Assembly (NCBI GenBank): GCA_046727435.1
Contig: JBKPCR010000188.1
Coordinates: 1-20,705, forward strand
Direction: 5' to 3'
DNA: 20,705 bases
Source of the DNA: CAVPRW01 sp046727435 [NCBI: bacterium]
GTDB lineage: Bacteria > Tectomicrobia > Entotheonellia > J063
Part shown: piece by piece, positions 9,201 through 16,265 of the stretch
How positions within the stretch are numbered: position 1 is the first letter of the stretch
Layout of the letters: the number at the start of each line of letters is the position of its first letter
Made by a program: the position numbers and the translations under genes
The notes under the pieces: generated by a model
What the model was told of the DNA's origin: nothing
The model's database searches: none
What the model saw: the letters and a program-made list of their open reading frames with translations, nothing else

Positions 9201-9255
9201 TTCATGGAATCTTCAACCAATATTCAGGGAATGTTCAGGGAATGTTCAAGTAATC
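9201..9255 (-). promoter_or_regulatory. Five tandem 11-bp operator repeats upstream of the winged-helix regulator
   Basis: Five contiguous units fit TTCA-NNN-AAT-N with an exact 11-bp period: 9201-9211, 9212-9222, 9223-9233, 9234-9244 and 9245-9255 (plus-strand reading). Units 3 and 4 are identical (TTCAGGGAATG). PhoB/OmpR- and SARP-type winged helices are known to bind direct repeats with 11-bp spacing. The adjacent divergent gene encodes such a domain and starts 90 bp away. On the minus strand a possible -10, TAAAGAT (9194-9188), begins 6 nt after the last unit, an arrangement like SARP-activated promoters. Binding by this particular protein is inferred. Confidence 0.75.
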
Positions 9256-9375
9256 CTACCGCATACACCCTATCTTTCCTGATGTCAACTATACACGCCC
9301 TGACCGGCCGGCCGCGGCCTCACGCGAGCATACCATACCGCACATCTGCCCTGAGACACAAGCCCCGGGCACTGA

Positions 9376-9415
9376 TGCGGTGCCGCCGCGCGTGCAGCGG
9401 GACGGCGGCACCGCA
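9376..9415 (+). promoter_or_regulatory. Strong 5'-leader hairpin abutting the ribosome-binding site
   Basis: GCGGTGCCGCCG (9377-9388) pairs perfectly with CGGCGGCACCGC (9403-9414) across a 14-nt loop; T9376-A9415 adds a thirteenth pair. A9415 is also the first base of the AGGAGG Shine-Dalgarno (9415-9420) for the gene at 9428. In RNA this stem would sit directly against, and partly include, the ribosome-binding site, so it could tune initiation or serve as a protein or RNA target. No U-run follows, so it is not a classical terminator. Confidence 0.55.
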
Positions 9416-9427
9416 GGAGGACACGAC

Positions 9428-9658
9428 ATGGGGACTGTGATGGACCCTGGCACGGTGACACCCGAGGGCAGAGGCAGACCAGGGGCCGAGAGGCCATCGA
9501 GGCTGCCTCTCACCTTGGCCGACCTGATCGCCGCCATCCAGGACGTCGTGGGCCCAGGGGACGACCGGCTGGTGGTGGCCACCGTAAGGCACCTCCTACA
9601 GTCTGGGTGGGTCATGGGGCGCGGGGCAGGAATCTGTCGGTGCCCACCGCCGCTTTAG
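9428..9658 (+). CDS. Small conserved-looking protein, 76 aa, unknown function
   Basis: ATG 9428 has a near-ideal AGGAGG (9415-9420) 7 nt upstream. The protein is cytosolic, with no signal peptide or membrane segment. After a Pro/Gly-rich N-terminus (1-27), residues 28-60 form a compact helical core (LTLADLIAAIQDVVG, then VVATVRHLLQSG). The tail is Cys-containing (GICRCPPPL). The core resembles small uncharacterised proteins I associate with NC10-like genomes, but I cannot name a family. It sits between the divergent winged-helix regulator and the M48 protease gene, and a strong hairpin touches its ribosome-binding site, suggesting post-transcriptional control. The predicted helix pattern and the Shine-Dalgarno are the main reasons to believe it is real. 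Confidence 0.6.
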   Translation: MGTVMDPGTVTPEGRGRPGAERPSRLPLTLADLIAAIQDVVGPGDDRLVVATVRHLLQSGWVMGRGAGICRCPPPL

Positions 9659-9896
9659 GAGCAGGGACTGGTGCACAAGTGCTTTGTCGCGCGGGTGAGA
9701 ATCTGCAAGCCATGGAATGGTAGCTACCCGATGTTGGGGTATCACCGTCACCGCCGAGAGTGCCGCCAATACTAACGATGAGCCAGCTCTGGCACCCCAG
9801 ATGCGGAGATAACTGGGAAATCGTCAACTGGCCAGGGAGCCCGTTGGAAGCCGCAATCACGCCGTACGAACCATAACTATCCGGAGGAGGTGCACG

Positions 9897-11114
9897 ATGC
9901 GACCACGCCGTTCACGCCAGATCTTCATCAGCGTTGCCTTCTGTCTGATCGCCACCGTCGTCGCCGGCTGCGCGGCGGGAGGGTTCCGCCCCGGAGATAG
10001 CGTCCAGGCAGATGTTGGCCTCTCGAACGCGGACGCAGCCCGTGAGGAGCAGATGGCACTGGCCTCCGCGCAGCGGATCGAGGCGAAAACCCCGCTGTGG
10101 CACGACCCGCTCCTAGAGGCCTACCTCACCGAGATCACCCAGCGGATCGTCGCTGTCGCCAAGCCGCGGCCCTATCGCTATCGGATCCGTGTCGTACGAG
10201 ACGCGAGCGTCAACGCCTTCACGCCCGGCGCCGGCCTTGTGTACGTCCACGCCGGCCTGCTCGCCCGCATGGAGAACGAGGCGCAGCTGGCGATGATCCT
10301 GGCCCATGAGATCGCACACGTGACTGAGGGACACGTCCTGAAAGGCGCCCAGGCGGCCCAGGGCATTCAACTGCTTGCCCAGGTGGCGGCGGTCGCCGGC
10401 GCAGCGACCGGCATCCTTAAGGGAGAAGCACTTCAGACGGTCTACGGGTACGTGGTGAACGCGGCGGTCAATGGCCACGGCCGCAGCCAGGAGAGCGAGG
10501 CGGACGCCGTCGGCCTCGACTACCTCGTCAAAGCCGGCTACGACCCGCGTGAGGCCCCCCGGACCTTCGCGCGCCTCCTCCAAGAACACGGCGACCCGGC
10601 CCCCATCCAGCACTTCTTGTACAGCGACCATCCGACGAACGTCGCGCGGCTCGAGCGGACGTCTGAACTCGTCCGGTCACAGTATGCCGACCAACTCGCC
10701 AACCGGCCCTTGACCGTGAACACGGAGGAATTTAGCCGCCGCACACGCGAGGTGGTGATCGCCGTCGGCCGGCTCAACTATGCGCAGAAACGGTTCAACA
10801 CGGCGGCGGCCATGTTCGAGAAAGCGCTGCGGGTCTCCGCAGATGATCCGGTCCCCTCCTATTATCTGGCCAAGATCGCCCTGGAGACCGGCAGCGGCAG
10901 CGATACGACCGACCGTGCCATCGCGTACTTACGGCACGCGATTCGGGCCGATGCCACCTATGCCCAGGCCTACCGGGAACTGGGGCTGGCGCACTACCGC
11001 AAGGGTGACAGGCCGCAGGCGATCGCGGCGCTGGAGCGCTATCTCGCGCTCGAGCCCAGGGCCAAGGACGCCCCTCGGATCACAACGGCCATCCAGGAGC
11101 TCAAGCGCTATTAG
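9897..11114 (+). CDS. M48-family lipoprotein metalloprotease with C-terminal TPRs (BepA-like)
   Basis: A 405-aa zinc protease predicted to act in the periplasm at the outer membrane. A signal peptide ends in lipobox VAGC with lipidated Cys25. The M48 domain covers about 55-260: zinc motif HEIAH at 137-141 and the glutamate motif ESEAD at 199-203, with the typical NAFTPGAGLVYVHAGLL lead-in at 107-122. Residues 285-400 carry TPR repeats (RLNYAQKRFNTAAAMFEKAL; AYRELGLAHYRKGDRPQAI). This order of domains matches BepA/YfgC, which degrades or assists misassembled outer-membrane proteins; BepA itself has a cleaved signal rather than a lipobox. GGAGGAGG (9883-9890) lies 6 nt upstream of the ATG. It precedes a run of exported proteins, which fits an envelope quality-control role, though that link is inference. 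Family assignment is firm; the substrate is not. Confidence 0.93.
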   Translation: MRPRRSRQIFISVAFCLIATVVAGCAAGGFRPGDSVQADVGLSNADAAREEQMALASAQRIEAKTPLWHDPLLEAYLTEITQRIVAVAKPRPYRYRIRVVRDASVNAFTPGAGLVYVHAGLLARMENEAQLAMILAHEIAHVTEGHVLKGAQAAQGIQLLAQVAAVAGAATGILKGEALQTVYGYVVNAAVNGHGRSQESEADAVGLDYLVKAGYDPREAPRTFARLLQEHGDPAPIQHFLYSDHPTNVARLERTSELVRSQYADQLANRPLTVNTEEFSRRTREVVIAVGRLNYAQKRFNTAAAMFEKALRVSADDPVPSYYLAKIALETGSGSDTTDRAIAYLRHAIRADATYAQAYRELGLAHYRKGDRPQAIAALERYLALEPRAKDAPRITTAIQELKRY

Positions 11115-11309
11115 GGGAGGATTGCCGCCTGGCCGTTCACGGGTCACCCCGGGGGGGACTAGGATGTGTCGCACATCGTGAGAGGAGGGGTCAGATACCA
11201 GAGCGTGGAGGCACACCGGCGGCGCTGCCGTCAGCGTCCAGGTTGCAGAGGAGAGCGGCGTGCCACCGGGAGAACAGCCGATTGATCACCAGAAAGGAGG
11301 TGAAGAGGG

Positions 11310-11474
11310 ATGGAAGGAGTCGTATTGGTCGCCGGAGCGGTCGCGGTGCTGGTGGGGCTTGGCGCGCTAGTCGAGGTGGCCCGACCCTGGCGAAGGGGGC
11401 CAAGGCGGAAGCCGGAGGAGCATCTCCGTAAATGTACCGTCTGCAGCGATCCTGCGGCGATGCCTTCTTCGTGA
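11310..11474 (+). CDS. Mini membrane protein A (54 aa), paralogue 1 of 3
   Basis: The 54-aa product begins MEGVVLVAGAVAVLVGLG and continues ALVEVARP. It has a single hydrophobic helix (3-21), a Glu at 22, then an Arg/Lys-rich stretch (25-41) and a CTVCS motif at 42-46. ATG 11310 is preceded at 6 nt by AAAGGAGGTGA, an almost complete complement of the 16S 3' end, so translation should be strong. Two further copies at 13298 and 15244 share the VLVGLGALVE-ARP core and much of the nucleotide sequence, including the ribosome-binding site. The positive-inside rule predicts the basic tail in the cytoplasm. The next gene, 68 nt on, encodes a secreted protein. No known family is recognised; a role as an export or processing partner is only a guess. 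Confidence 0.7.
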   Translation: MEGVVLVAGAVAVLVGLGALVEVARPWRRGPRRKPEEHLRKCTVCSDPAAMPSS

Positions 11475-11542
11475 CACGTACGAATGGTTACAACACGTCT
11501 CGATGGTGTGGCTCCGGCCATGCCCAGAAAGGGAGGTGTCTC

Positions 11543-11926
11543 ATGCAATTCCGTCAATACGCCTGGTTGCTGGGCGTGGCCGGGATGATCCTGGCAGGCC
11601 TGTCCACCGTCGGCGCAACCGCCCTGGAGCCAGTCAGCCCCAGGCCGCTCGTCCACCCTGCGGAGCGCACCGTGGGGGTCGTCGTCACACCCGACCACGT
11701 AGCGCGGCCTCACCCCGTAGGGCCCTTCGAGGCCGCGTGGACCCTCGAGGGAGACGCCGCGACCACCCTTCGCTTGCAGGGAAGGCCGGAGGGGAGGGGA
11801 AAGGTGAGGCTGATCCCCTCGTGGCCGGGTTGTGATGTGTGTGCCGATGATGACCTCGAACTGGACCCCTTCGATGTGCCATTTCTCTGGTACCTGATCG
11901 TTGAGTATCCCCTTGTCGTGTGCTGA
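11543..11926 (+). CDS. Small secreted protein, 127 aa, unknown function
   Basis: ATG 11543 follows GGGAGGTG (11531-11538), and the product then begins with a clean signal peptide: MQFRQYAWLLGVAGMILAGL, with probable cleavage after ATA at residue 27. An upstream in-frame extension to 11432 would bury the signal peptide and overlap the mini membrane protein, so I reject it. The mature part is about 100 aa with a CDVC pair (97-100) followed by an acidic patch (ADDDLELDPFD) and an aromatic/hydrophobic end (FLWYLIVEYPLVVC) with a terminal Cys. No family is recognised. The CxxC plus terminal Cys could form disulphides or bind a metal after export. It is the likely partner of mini membrane protein A, 68 nt upstream. 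Confidence 0.65.
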   Translation: MQFRQYAWLLGVAGMILAGLSTVGATALEPVSPRPLVHPAERTVGVVVTPDHVARPHPVGPFEAAWTLEGDAATTLRLQGRPEGRGKVRLIPSWPGCDVCADDDLELDPFDVPFLWYLIVEYPLVVC

Positions 11927-12313
11927 GCCGGAGGGAGAAGGTGAGAGGGGGGAATGGAGGTCCTCGCGCGGTTCGCATCTGGGGACGCAGACCTGCGTGC
12001 TGCTCACGGACGCTGAGCTGGGACAGGGCCTCCACCCCATGCTGCGGGTGACCTCGCTGCACTAAGCCCTCCCGTCGCCCTGCTATCCCCGAAGCCTAGC
12101 TCGGACGGATGATAACGGGAACGGCAACGCTTGTCCCCCATCATCGAAGGGGAGAACGGCATGAAAGAGGTCAGGGATTGGAAACTTGTGAATGGCTGGA
12201 GTCGGTGGCTAGGCGACCTTTCCTGCTGGGCGTGCTCTCGCTCCCGGTTGTCACACGGACAGTGGATTGTCACTACTATTAGCCTACCCCTTAGCACTAC
12301 GAGGAGAAGTCAT
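11927..12313 (+). other. 387-nt gap, no convincing gene
   Basis: Two things are visible. A frame ending at TAA 12063 (QTCVLLTDAELGQGLHPMLR) looks protein-like but has no usable start. An ATG at 12161 with GGGGAG 6 nt upstream is in frame with the crystallin-like gene and would add 51 non-signal residues, so it is a less likely start for that gene. Neither is annotated as a gene. I see no clear promoter or terminator. Confidence 0.4.
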
Positions 12314-13225
12314 ATGCCGAATCTCGCAAGTTTGATAGGAAGTTTGTTTCTGCTCTCTATGGCGCTCGGGTCCCCCGTCAAGGCGGATTTCCCCCCCTGC
12401 AGCGAGCTGTGCAAGGGGCCGGGGCCTTTTGAGGATACGCCACTCCCGGCATGTAACCTGGCATGCACCCTCTCCTCCGCTGACACCGTAAGCACCTGTG
12501 CAGCAGCCGGCTATGCCTGTAACGCCTGTGGGGAGGATCCTACCTGTGGAAGTAATGGCGGCGATGACAGTGATGGCGATGGTGGGGACGACGGTGACTC
12601 TGGCGGTTACCCTCCATGCCCTGAGGCTCTGCCTGGACCTAAGGAGGCGATCGTGTACTCGTCCCCAGCGTTTTGTAAGAAGCTGCCGATTGGAACGTAC
12701 CCAAATTCGTCGAGTTTCGCTCCTTTGGCTAACGATTCCATTTCAGGCGTCAAGGTGGGATCGGACGCTTCGATAAAGCTCTTCCGACATGCTTGGTTCG
12801 AGACAAAAACCATGGACGACTATGCCATACTCTGGGAGAGCACATGGTCCCTCCCGAGTACCATTGACCACGCAACCTCCTCCATCGTTGTCGAACCCAA
12901 AGGCGACAGTCAGTGCCACCGGAGCGAATATCGGCCCCAAACAGGCCAGGTGACGCTCTATACTCGAGCCGGCTTCACGTTCTCGTTCTCGAGTGGCGAC
13001 CAGTGTATTACTAAAAATGTGGGCTCCTATCCTACCACTGCCGAAGTGGGCATGCAGAATGATTCGCTGTCAGCGATCAAAATCGGCCCCGGCACCGGCG
13101 TGACAGTATGTCGTGATGCGAATTTCGGTGGCGTCTGCGAAACCTTCACCAGCGACGTTGCAGACATGTCCTTCACGAAGGTAGGAAACAATAAGGCGAC
13201 GTCATACCGCGTCTTCCAGTTCTAG
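12314..13225 (+). CDS. Secreted Cys-rich protein with two beta/gamma-crystallin-like domains
   Basis: A 303-aa exported protein. The signal peptide (MPNLASLIGSLFLLSMALGS) is probably cleaved after VKA at 24. Residues 29-78 hold eight Cys (29, 33, 47, 51, 62, 69, 72, 78), likely disulphide-bonded. A Gly/Asp/Ser linker (82-98) leads to two beta-strand-rich repeats, about 112-193 and 213-301. The second has the beta/gamma-crystallin pattern VTVCRDANFGGVCETF and a consensus calcium-binding signature NNKATS (292-297, N/D-N/D-x-x-S/T-S). Related sites are NDSISG (140), DHATSS (185) and NDSLSA (249). Microbial beta/gamma-crystallins commonly bind Ca2+ and occur in extracellular or stress-linked proteins. 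ATG 12314 follows GAGGAG at 12301-12306. The fold assignment is good for domain 2 and moderate for domain 1; the Cys-rich module is unrecognised. Confidence 0.75.
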   Translation: MPNLASLIGSLFLLSMALGSPVKADFPPCSELCKGPGPFEDTPLPACNLACTLSSADTVSTCAAAGYACNACGEDPTCGSNGGDDSDGDGGDDGDSGGYPPCPEALPGPKEAIVYSSPAFCKKLPIGTYPNSSSFAPLANDSISGVKVGSDASIKLFRHAWFETKTMDDYAILWESTWSLPSTIDHATSSIVVEPKGDSQCHRSEYRPQTGQVTLYTRAGFTFSFSSGDQCITKNVGSYPTTAEVGMQNDSLSAIKIGPGTGVTVCRDANFGGVCETFTSDVADMSFTKVGNNKATSYRVFQF

Positions 13226-13297
13226 CGCTACAGGGGGAGTCGTGCCCTTGGCTCATGTGGAGGTACATAACTCATATCAGGAAGGAGGTGAAGCGGT

Positions 13298-13447
13298 GTG
13301 GAAGGGCTTTTGTTGTGCGCCGGAGCGGTCGCGGTGCTCGTAGGACTTGGGGCGCTGGTGGAAGCCGCACGCCCCCAGCACGGGCGGATAAGGCGGAGGC
13401 GGCAGAGCCAGGCGGCGCCTATTGGAACCCACGCGGAGAGGAGGTAA
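13298..13447 (+). CDS. Mini membrane protein B (49 aa), paralogue 2 of 3
   Basis: A GTG-started 49-aa product (MEGLLLCAGAVAVLVGLGAL, then VEAARP) with one hydrophobic helix at 3-21 and a strongly basic tail (GRIRRRRQ). AAGGAGGTGA at 13282-13291 sits 6 nt before GTG, the same geometry as in copy A, and the shared frame is what decides the GTG start. At the nucleotide level the core closely matches copies A (11310) and C (15244). It lies 72 nt after the crystallin-like gene and is the next annotated gene before the secreted phosphatase. The C-terminal part differs from copy A and lacks its CTVCS motif, so only the helix plus the ARP junction is under common constraint. No known family is recognised. 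Confidence 0.65.
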   Translation: MEGLLLCAGAVAVLVGLGALVEAARPQHGRIRRRRQSQAAPIGTHAERR

Positions 13448-13786
13448 AGCGAGATCTGAGTGAATGAATGCGCGATGGCGTGATCAGGCGTTTGGGGAGG
13501 AGGGGCTTGCCCCTTCGGCCGGATGCCTCTGGTGCTCGCACCACCGGCCGACCAAGGGAGGACAGCGACGAGGCTACAGCCCCTAGTTCTCAAGTATATA
13601 CCAGGTCTCATGGCAATCCATGTCCGCTGTGGGGGAGCGTCCCCCTGACCTCCCCTCCTCATCGGATGTTCCACCCCGCGGCCATACCTCGGGGAACCAA
13701 CGCACAACGTGATAAAGGCCGGCACAGGCCTTGGGGCATACAACCGCGCTCTCTAGGTGGTGCCCCTCATGAGAGGAGGCTTAGCG
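13448..13786 (+). other. 339-nt gap with small hairpins and a doubtful 40-codon frame
   Basis: Short perfect hairpins include GGGGC-TT-GCCCC near 13503 and GGGGGA...TCCCCC near 13632-13646; neither is followed by a T-run. An open frame of 40 codons (13464-13586) contains CLWCSHH, but its nearest Shine-Dalgarno is about 20 nt away, too far. The last bases carry the AGAGGAGG of the phosphatase gene. Confidence 0.4.
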
Positions 13787-15049
13787 ATGAAAGCACCGAT
13801 GACCGTCCTCACGCTCGGGTGCGTCCTCACCCTATTCGTCAGCAGCCCCGCCATGACGCACGCGGCCACCAGGATTGTCGCGCTCGGGGATACCGGGACC
13901 GGCGGCTGCGACCAATATAAGGTGGCGCGGGCGCTCAAGCGCTGGTGCACGGGGAAGGGCTGCGATTATGCGCTGCTACTCGGGGATAATTTTTATGAGA
14001 CGGGCCTCTCGGGGCGGTGCTCGCTGGATCCCCAAACCGGCCAAGTGCGCCCCAACGAGTTCCGAAGGGCCTTCACAGACCCTTATGGCCCGGCCGAGCG
14101 GCTGGGAACTGGTCAAACCTTAGCCAATTGTCATTGGCCAGATCAAAAGGTCGAGCGCCATGACCTGGATCTCTGGTTCTACCCCGTGCTGGGGAATCAC
14201 GACTACAGCCATAACAACCCCGGCTTGGACCCTTTTAACTATAATCGTGCGCGCCTCCAGTGGGAGGAAATTGACGATGATTTCAGTCAAGGGGCGTGCA
14301 CGGCGGCTTCTTTAAGGGTGCCAAATGGCGGGAAGTGGGGAATGGACGGCTCCTATTACGCCTTTGAAGACGGGAACGCCCTGTTCTTGGCACTTGACAC
14401 GACCCCCATGGTAGCGGAGAGGTGGATGGTGTGGAACGGTAAGGACTGGGTTGAAACTCGACAGCGAGCTGAAGAATACGTCCAGTGGCAAAAGACCTTC
14501 GTTATCGACCGGATGGTCCAGACCCCCGCCCTGTGGAAGATTGCCTTTGGGCACCACCCCTATGTCTCGAACGGCCCACACGGGAACGCTGGCACCTATG
14601 ACCTAGCTACCCTCGGCTGCTCCAAGCCGGAGGACATCGCGGACCATGGCTGGGCGTGTGGACGGGAGGTGAAGGCGTTTTTTGCTGGCATTGATAGCCT
14701 GTGTGACGAAGGTCTGGACCTCTATCTGTCCGGGCACGACCACAGTTTGCAATGGCTCCAGGCGGACTGTGGTGCGCGCAAGGTAGAATTCATCGTCTCT
14801 GGAGCTGGTACCGATGGGAACAAGCTAACACCGGTTAAGGACAAAAACCCAGATCCAGCGGTTGTTGTCCGATTCATACCGGCTAGGGAGATGCCGGGGT
14901 TTGTGTACCTCGTCATCAACAACACGCAGATAGACGTGCAGCTCGTCGACGCCTCGACTCCTGAGACCCCTCGGTGCATCAAACGGGGGACGCTGACAAA
15001 AACGGCCCGTGGGGAACCAGTGCGCTTTGCGGAAAACACCTGCATTTAA
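13787..15049 (+). CDS. Secreted ACP5/TRAP-like acid phosphatase (calcineurin-like metallophosphoesterase)
   Basis: A 420-aa exported dinuclear-metal phosphatase. The signal peptide MKAPMTVLTLGCVLTLFVSS is probably cleaved after THA at 26. All metallophosphoesterase blocks are present in order: GDTG (34-37), GDNFYETG (66-73), GNHD (136-139), GHHPY (255-259) and GHDHSLQWLQ (316-325). The GDNFY and GHDH-xLQ-LQ spacing points to the purple acid phosphatase/ACP5 branch, which hydrolyses phosphomonoesters. Many Cys in the mature part suggest disulphides. ATG 13787 has AGAGGAGG (13772-13779) 7 nt upstream; an upstream in-frame start at 13757 would bury the signal peptide. It belongs to the exported-protein island and follows mini membrane protein B. 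Phosphate scavenging is the natural role, but substrate specificity cannot be read from sequence. Confidence 0.9.
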   Translation: MKAPMTVLTLGCVLTLFVSSPAMTHAATRIVALGDTGTGGCDQYKVARALKRWCTGKGCDYALLLGDNFYETGLSGRCSLDPQTGQVRPNEFRRAFTDPYGPAERLGTGQTLANCHWPDQKVERHDLDLWFYPVLGNHDYSHNNPGLDPFNYNRARLQWEEIDDDFSQGACTAASLRVPNGGKWGMDGSYYAFEDGNALFLALDTTPMVAERWMVWNGKDWVETRQRAEEYVQWQKTFVIDRMVQTPALWKIAFGHHPYVSNGPHGNAGTYDLATLGCSKPEDIADHGWACGREVKAFFAGIDSLCDEGLDLYLSGHDHSLQWLQADCGARKVEFIVSGAGTDGNKLTPVKDKNPDPAVVVRFIPAREMPGFVYLVINNTQIDVQLVDASTPETPRCIKRGTLTKTARGEPVRFAENTCI

Positions 15050-15062
15050 GATAGGGGGCTCG

Positions 15063-15135
15063 AGCCGGCGAATGGCCCGGCTTGACCTTCATCCATCGCG
15101 AAAGGTTCGGAACGGTGCTGGGCCATTCGCCGGCT
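15063..15135 (+). terminator. Long perfect inverted repeat after the phosphatase gene (terminator or structured element)
   Basis: AGCCGGCGAATGGCCC (15063-15078) is the exact reverse complement of 15120-15135, a 16-bp perfect stem 14 nt after the stop codon. The 41-nt loop contains a smaller inverted pair, ACCTT/AAGGT. There is no T-run, so factor-independent termination is doubtful. It could instead stabilise the 3' end of the mRNA or be a recombination or mobile-element relic. Confidence 0.5.
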
Positions 15136-15243
15136 GGTGACCTGAGATCCTGAGTGGCCCCTGCGAGAGGGTCACACACCCCGAAGGTAACCGTGCTTCA
15201 CCAACGTGACCGTCGCGGCGATCATCCCAAGAGGCGAAGAGAC

Positions 15244-15423
15244 GTGGAAGGGCTCTTGTGGTGCGCCGCCTCGGTCGCGGGGCTGGTGGGGCTGGGGGCG
15301 CTGGTGGAAGCCGCCCGACCCCGGCGAGGAGGGCGGCGTCAGCGACAGGCGAGGATGTCGGGGCCTGTACCCGAGCGTGGTGCCCTGATGACACCTCCCG
15401 CGGGACTTAGGAGAGGAGGGTAA
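15244..15423 (+). CDS. Mini membrane protein C (59 aa), paralogue 3 of 3
   Basis: A GTG-started 59-aa product whose first half (MEGLLWCAASVAGLVGLGAL, then VEAARPRRGGRR) matches copies A and B. It has one hydrophobic helix at 4-21 and then a basic, Pro-rich tail. Homology with the other copies places the start at GTG 15244; an earlier in-frame GTG at 15154 would add 30 mostly charged residues with no counterpart. The ribosome-binding site has decayed to AAGAGGCGA at the same 6-nt spacing, so translation is probably weaker. The next gene encodes a secreted protein 146 nt downstream, repeating the pattern seen with copies A and B. Function is unknown. Confidence 0.55.
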   Translation: MEGLLWCAASVAGLVGLGALVEAARPRRGGRRQRQARMSGPVPERGALMTPPAGLRRGG

Positions 15424-15569
15424 AGCCTCCACTGGTCCCTCCTGGATGACGAGAGCGTGCCGCGACGTGCCGATGCCGGCGTAACACGCTAACCCACAGT
15501 CGGGCTGGTGGGCGGCGGACTCCCACGGGACCCATGCGACGCCCCCCACCCCAAGAAAGGAGACCCAGA

Positions 15570-15926
15570 ATGCGCACCTCTCAACACATACAGATACAGA
15601 TCGGCGTTCTTGTGGCCGCTGTAGCGCTCGTGGCGGCCACGGCTCTGGCTTGTCCCAAGCTCGACGTGGTAGGTATAGGGAAAGCCTACGGCCAGGAGGG
15701 GGATCGATGCGAGTGGCCGGACATACACAATGCGGTGCTGAACGCATGGTCGGACGCGGAGAACGATGCCTACTTTAAGGCAGGGTCGGAGTGTTTTAAC
15801 GTGTCCTGCCCCTTTTTCGATGCCGAGAGGGGGGGCATCCAGGGCATCGGGTGTGACATTGTGGATGGGGCGCCGCGCGTCATCGTCACCGCCACGCTGG
15901 CGGTGCAATGTAGCGATCCCGACTGA
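15570..15926 (+). CDS. Small secreted six-Cys protein, 118 aa, unknown function
   Basis: ATG 15570 follows AAAGGAG (15556-15562) at 7 nt. Residues 1-27 form a signal peptide (MRTSQHIQIQIGVLVAAVAL, ending ATALA) directly before Cys28. The -3 residue is Ala and -2 is Leu, so ordinary signal peptidase cleavage is more likely than lipidation, though lipidation is not excluded. The mature part has six Cys (28, 47, 75, 80, 95, 114), an acidic aromatic middle (EWPDIHNAVLNAWSDAENDA) and a beta-strand end (RVIVTATLAVQC), suggesting a compact disulphide-bonded domain. I recognise no family. It follows mini membrane protein C by 146 nt. Confidence 0.65.
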   Translation: MRTSQHIQIQIGVLVAAVALVAATALACPKLDVVGIGKAYGQEGDRCEWPDIHNAVLNAWSDAENDAYFKAGSECFNVSCPFFDAERGGIQGIGCDIVDGAPRVIVTATLAVQCSDPD

Positions 15927-16265
15927 CCGCACCCGCACCGCAGCGGCATCGAGTCCTCAGCCCGCGGAAGGCTCAACCGGACTGCACTAGCGCCATGCAA
16001 CGGGGCGGCTGGCTCGATCGGCGGTGCGCTCTTAAGCCGCATTCGCTCGCTGTAGTCTCCCGCGCCCGAGGCGCAATCGGCGCTTATCATGGCGAGCGGC
16101 CGTCAGGTTCAGCCGTGCGCGCCTCCAAGAGGCACCCGTGATGAACGGGCCGTTGGCCGAGGAGATGAAGTCGGAGGTGAGAGGGAGCCGGCTCCGCCCT
16201 ATTACAGGGAGGGGGAGGACCGGCTCATACCACCCGCCAGTGGGGTGAAGGGGGAGGCTCTCCAC
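15927..16265 (+). other. 339-nt gap, no convincing gene
   Basis: It contains the perfect 12-bp palindrome GGAGCCGGCTCC (16184-16195) and an open frame of 35 codons (16141-16248, beginning MNGPLAEEMKSE) with AAGAGG 8 nt before its ATG. The frame is too short and featureless to call. The last 16 bases carry the GGGGAGG of the next gene. Confidence 0.35.

Noticed and set aside
11955-12063. Protein-like tail (QTCVLLTDAELGQGLHPMLR) in the gap after the 127-aa gene
   Set aside because: No start codon or ribosome-binding site, and the upstream part of the frame is featureless; not enough to call a gene remnant.
13468-13920. 150-codon open frame overlapping the phosphatase gene
   Set aside because: Overlaps the signal peptide and first metal motif of a clear phosphatase in another frame; Arg/Pro-rich shadow.
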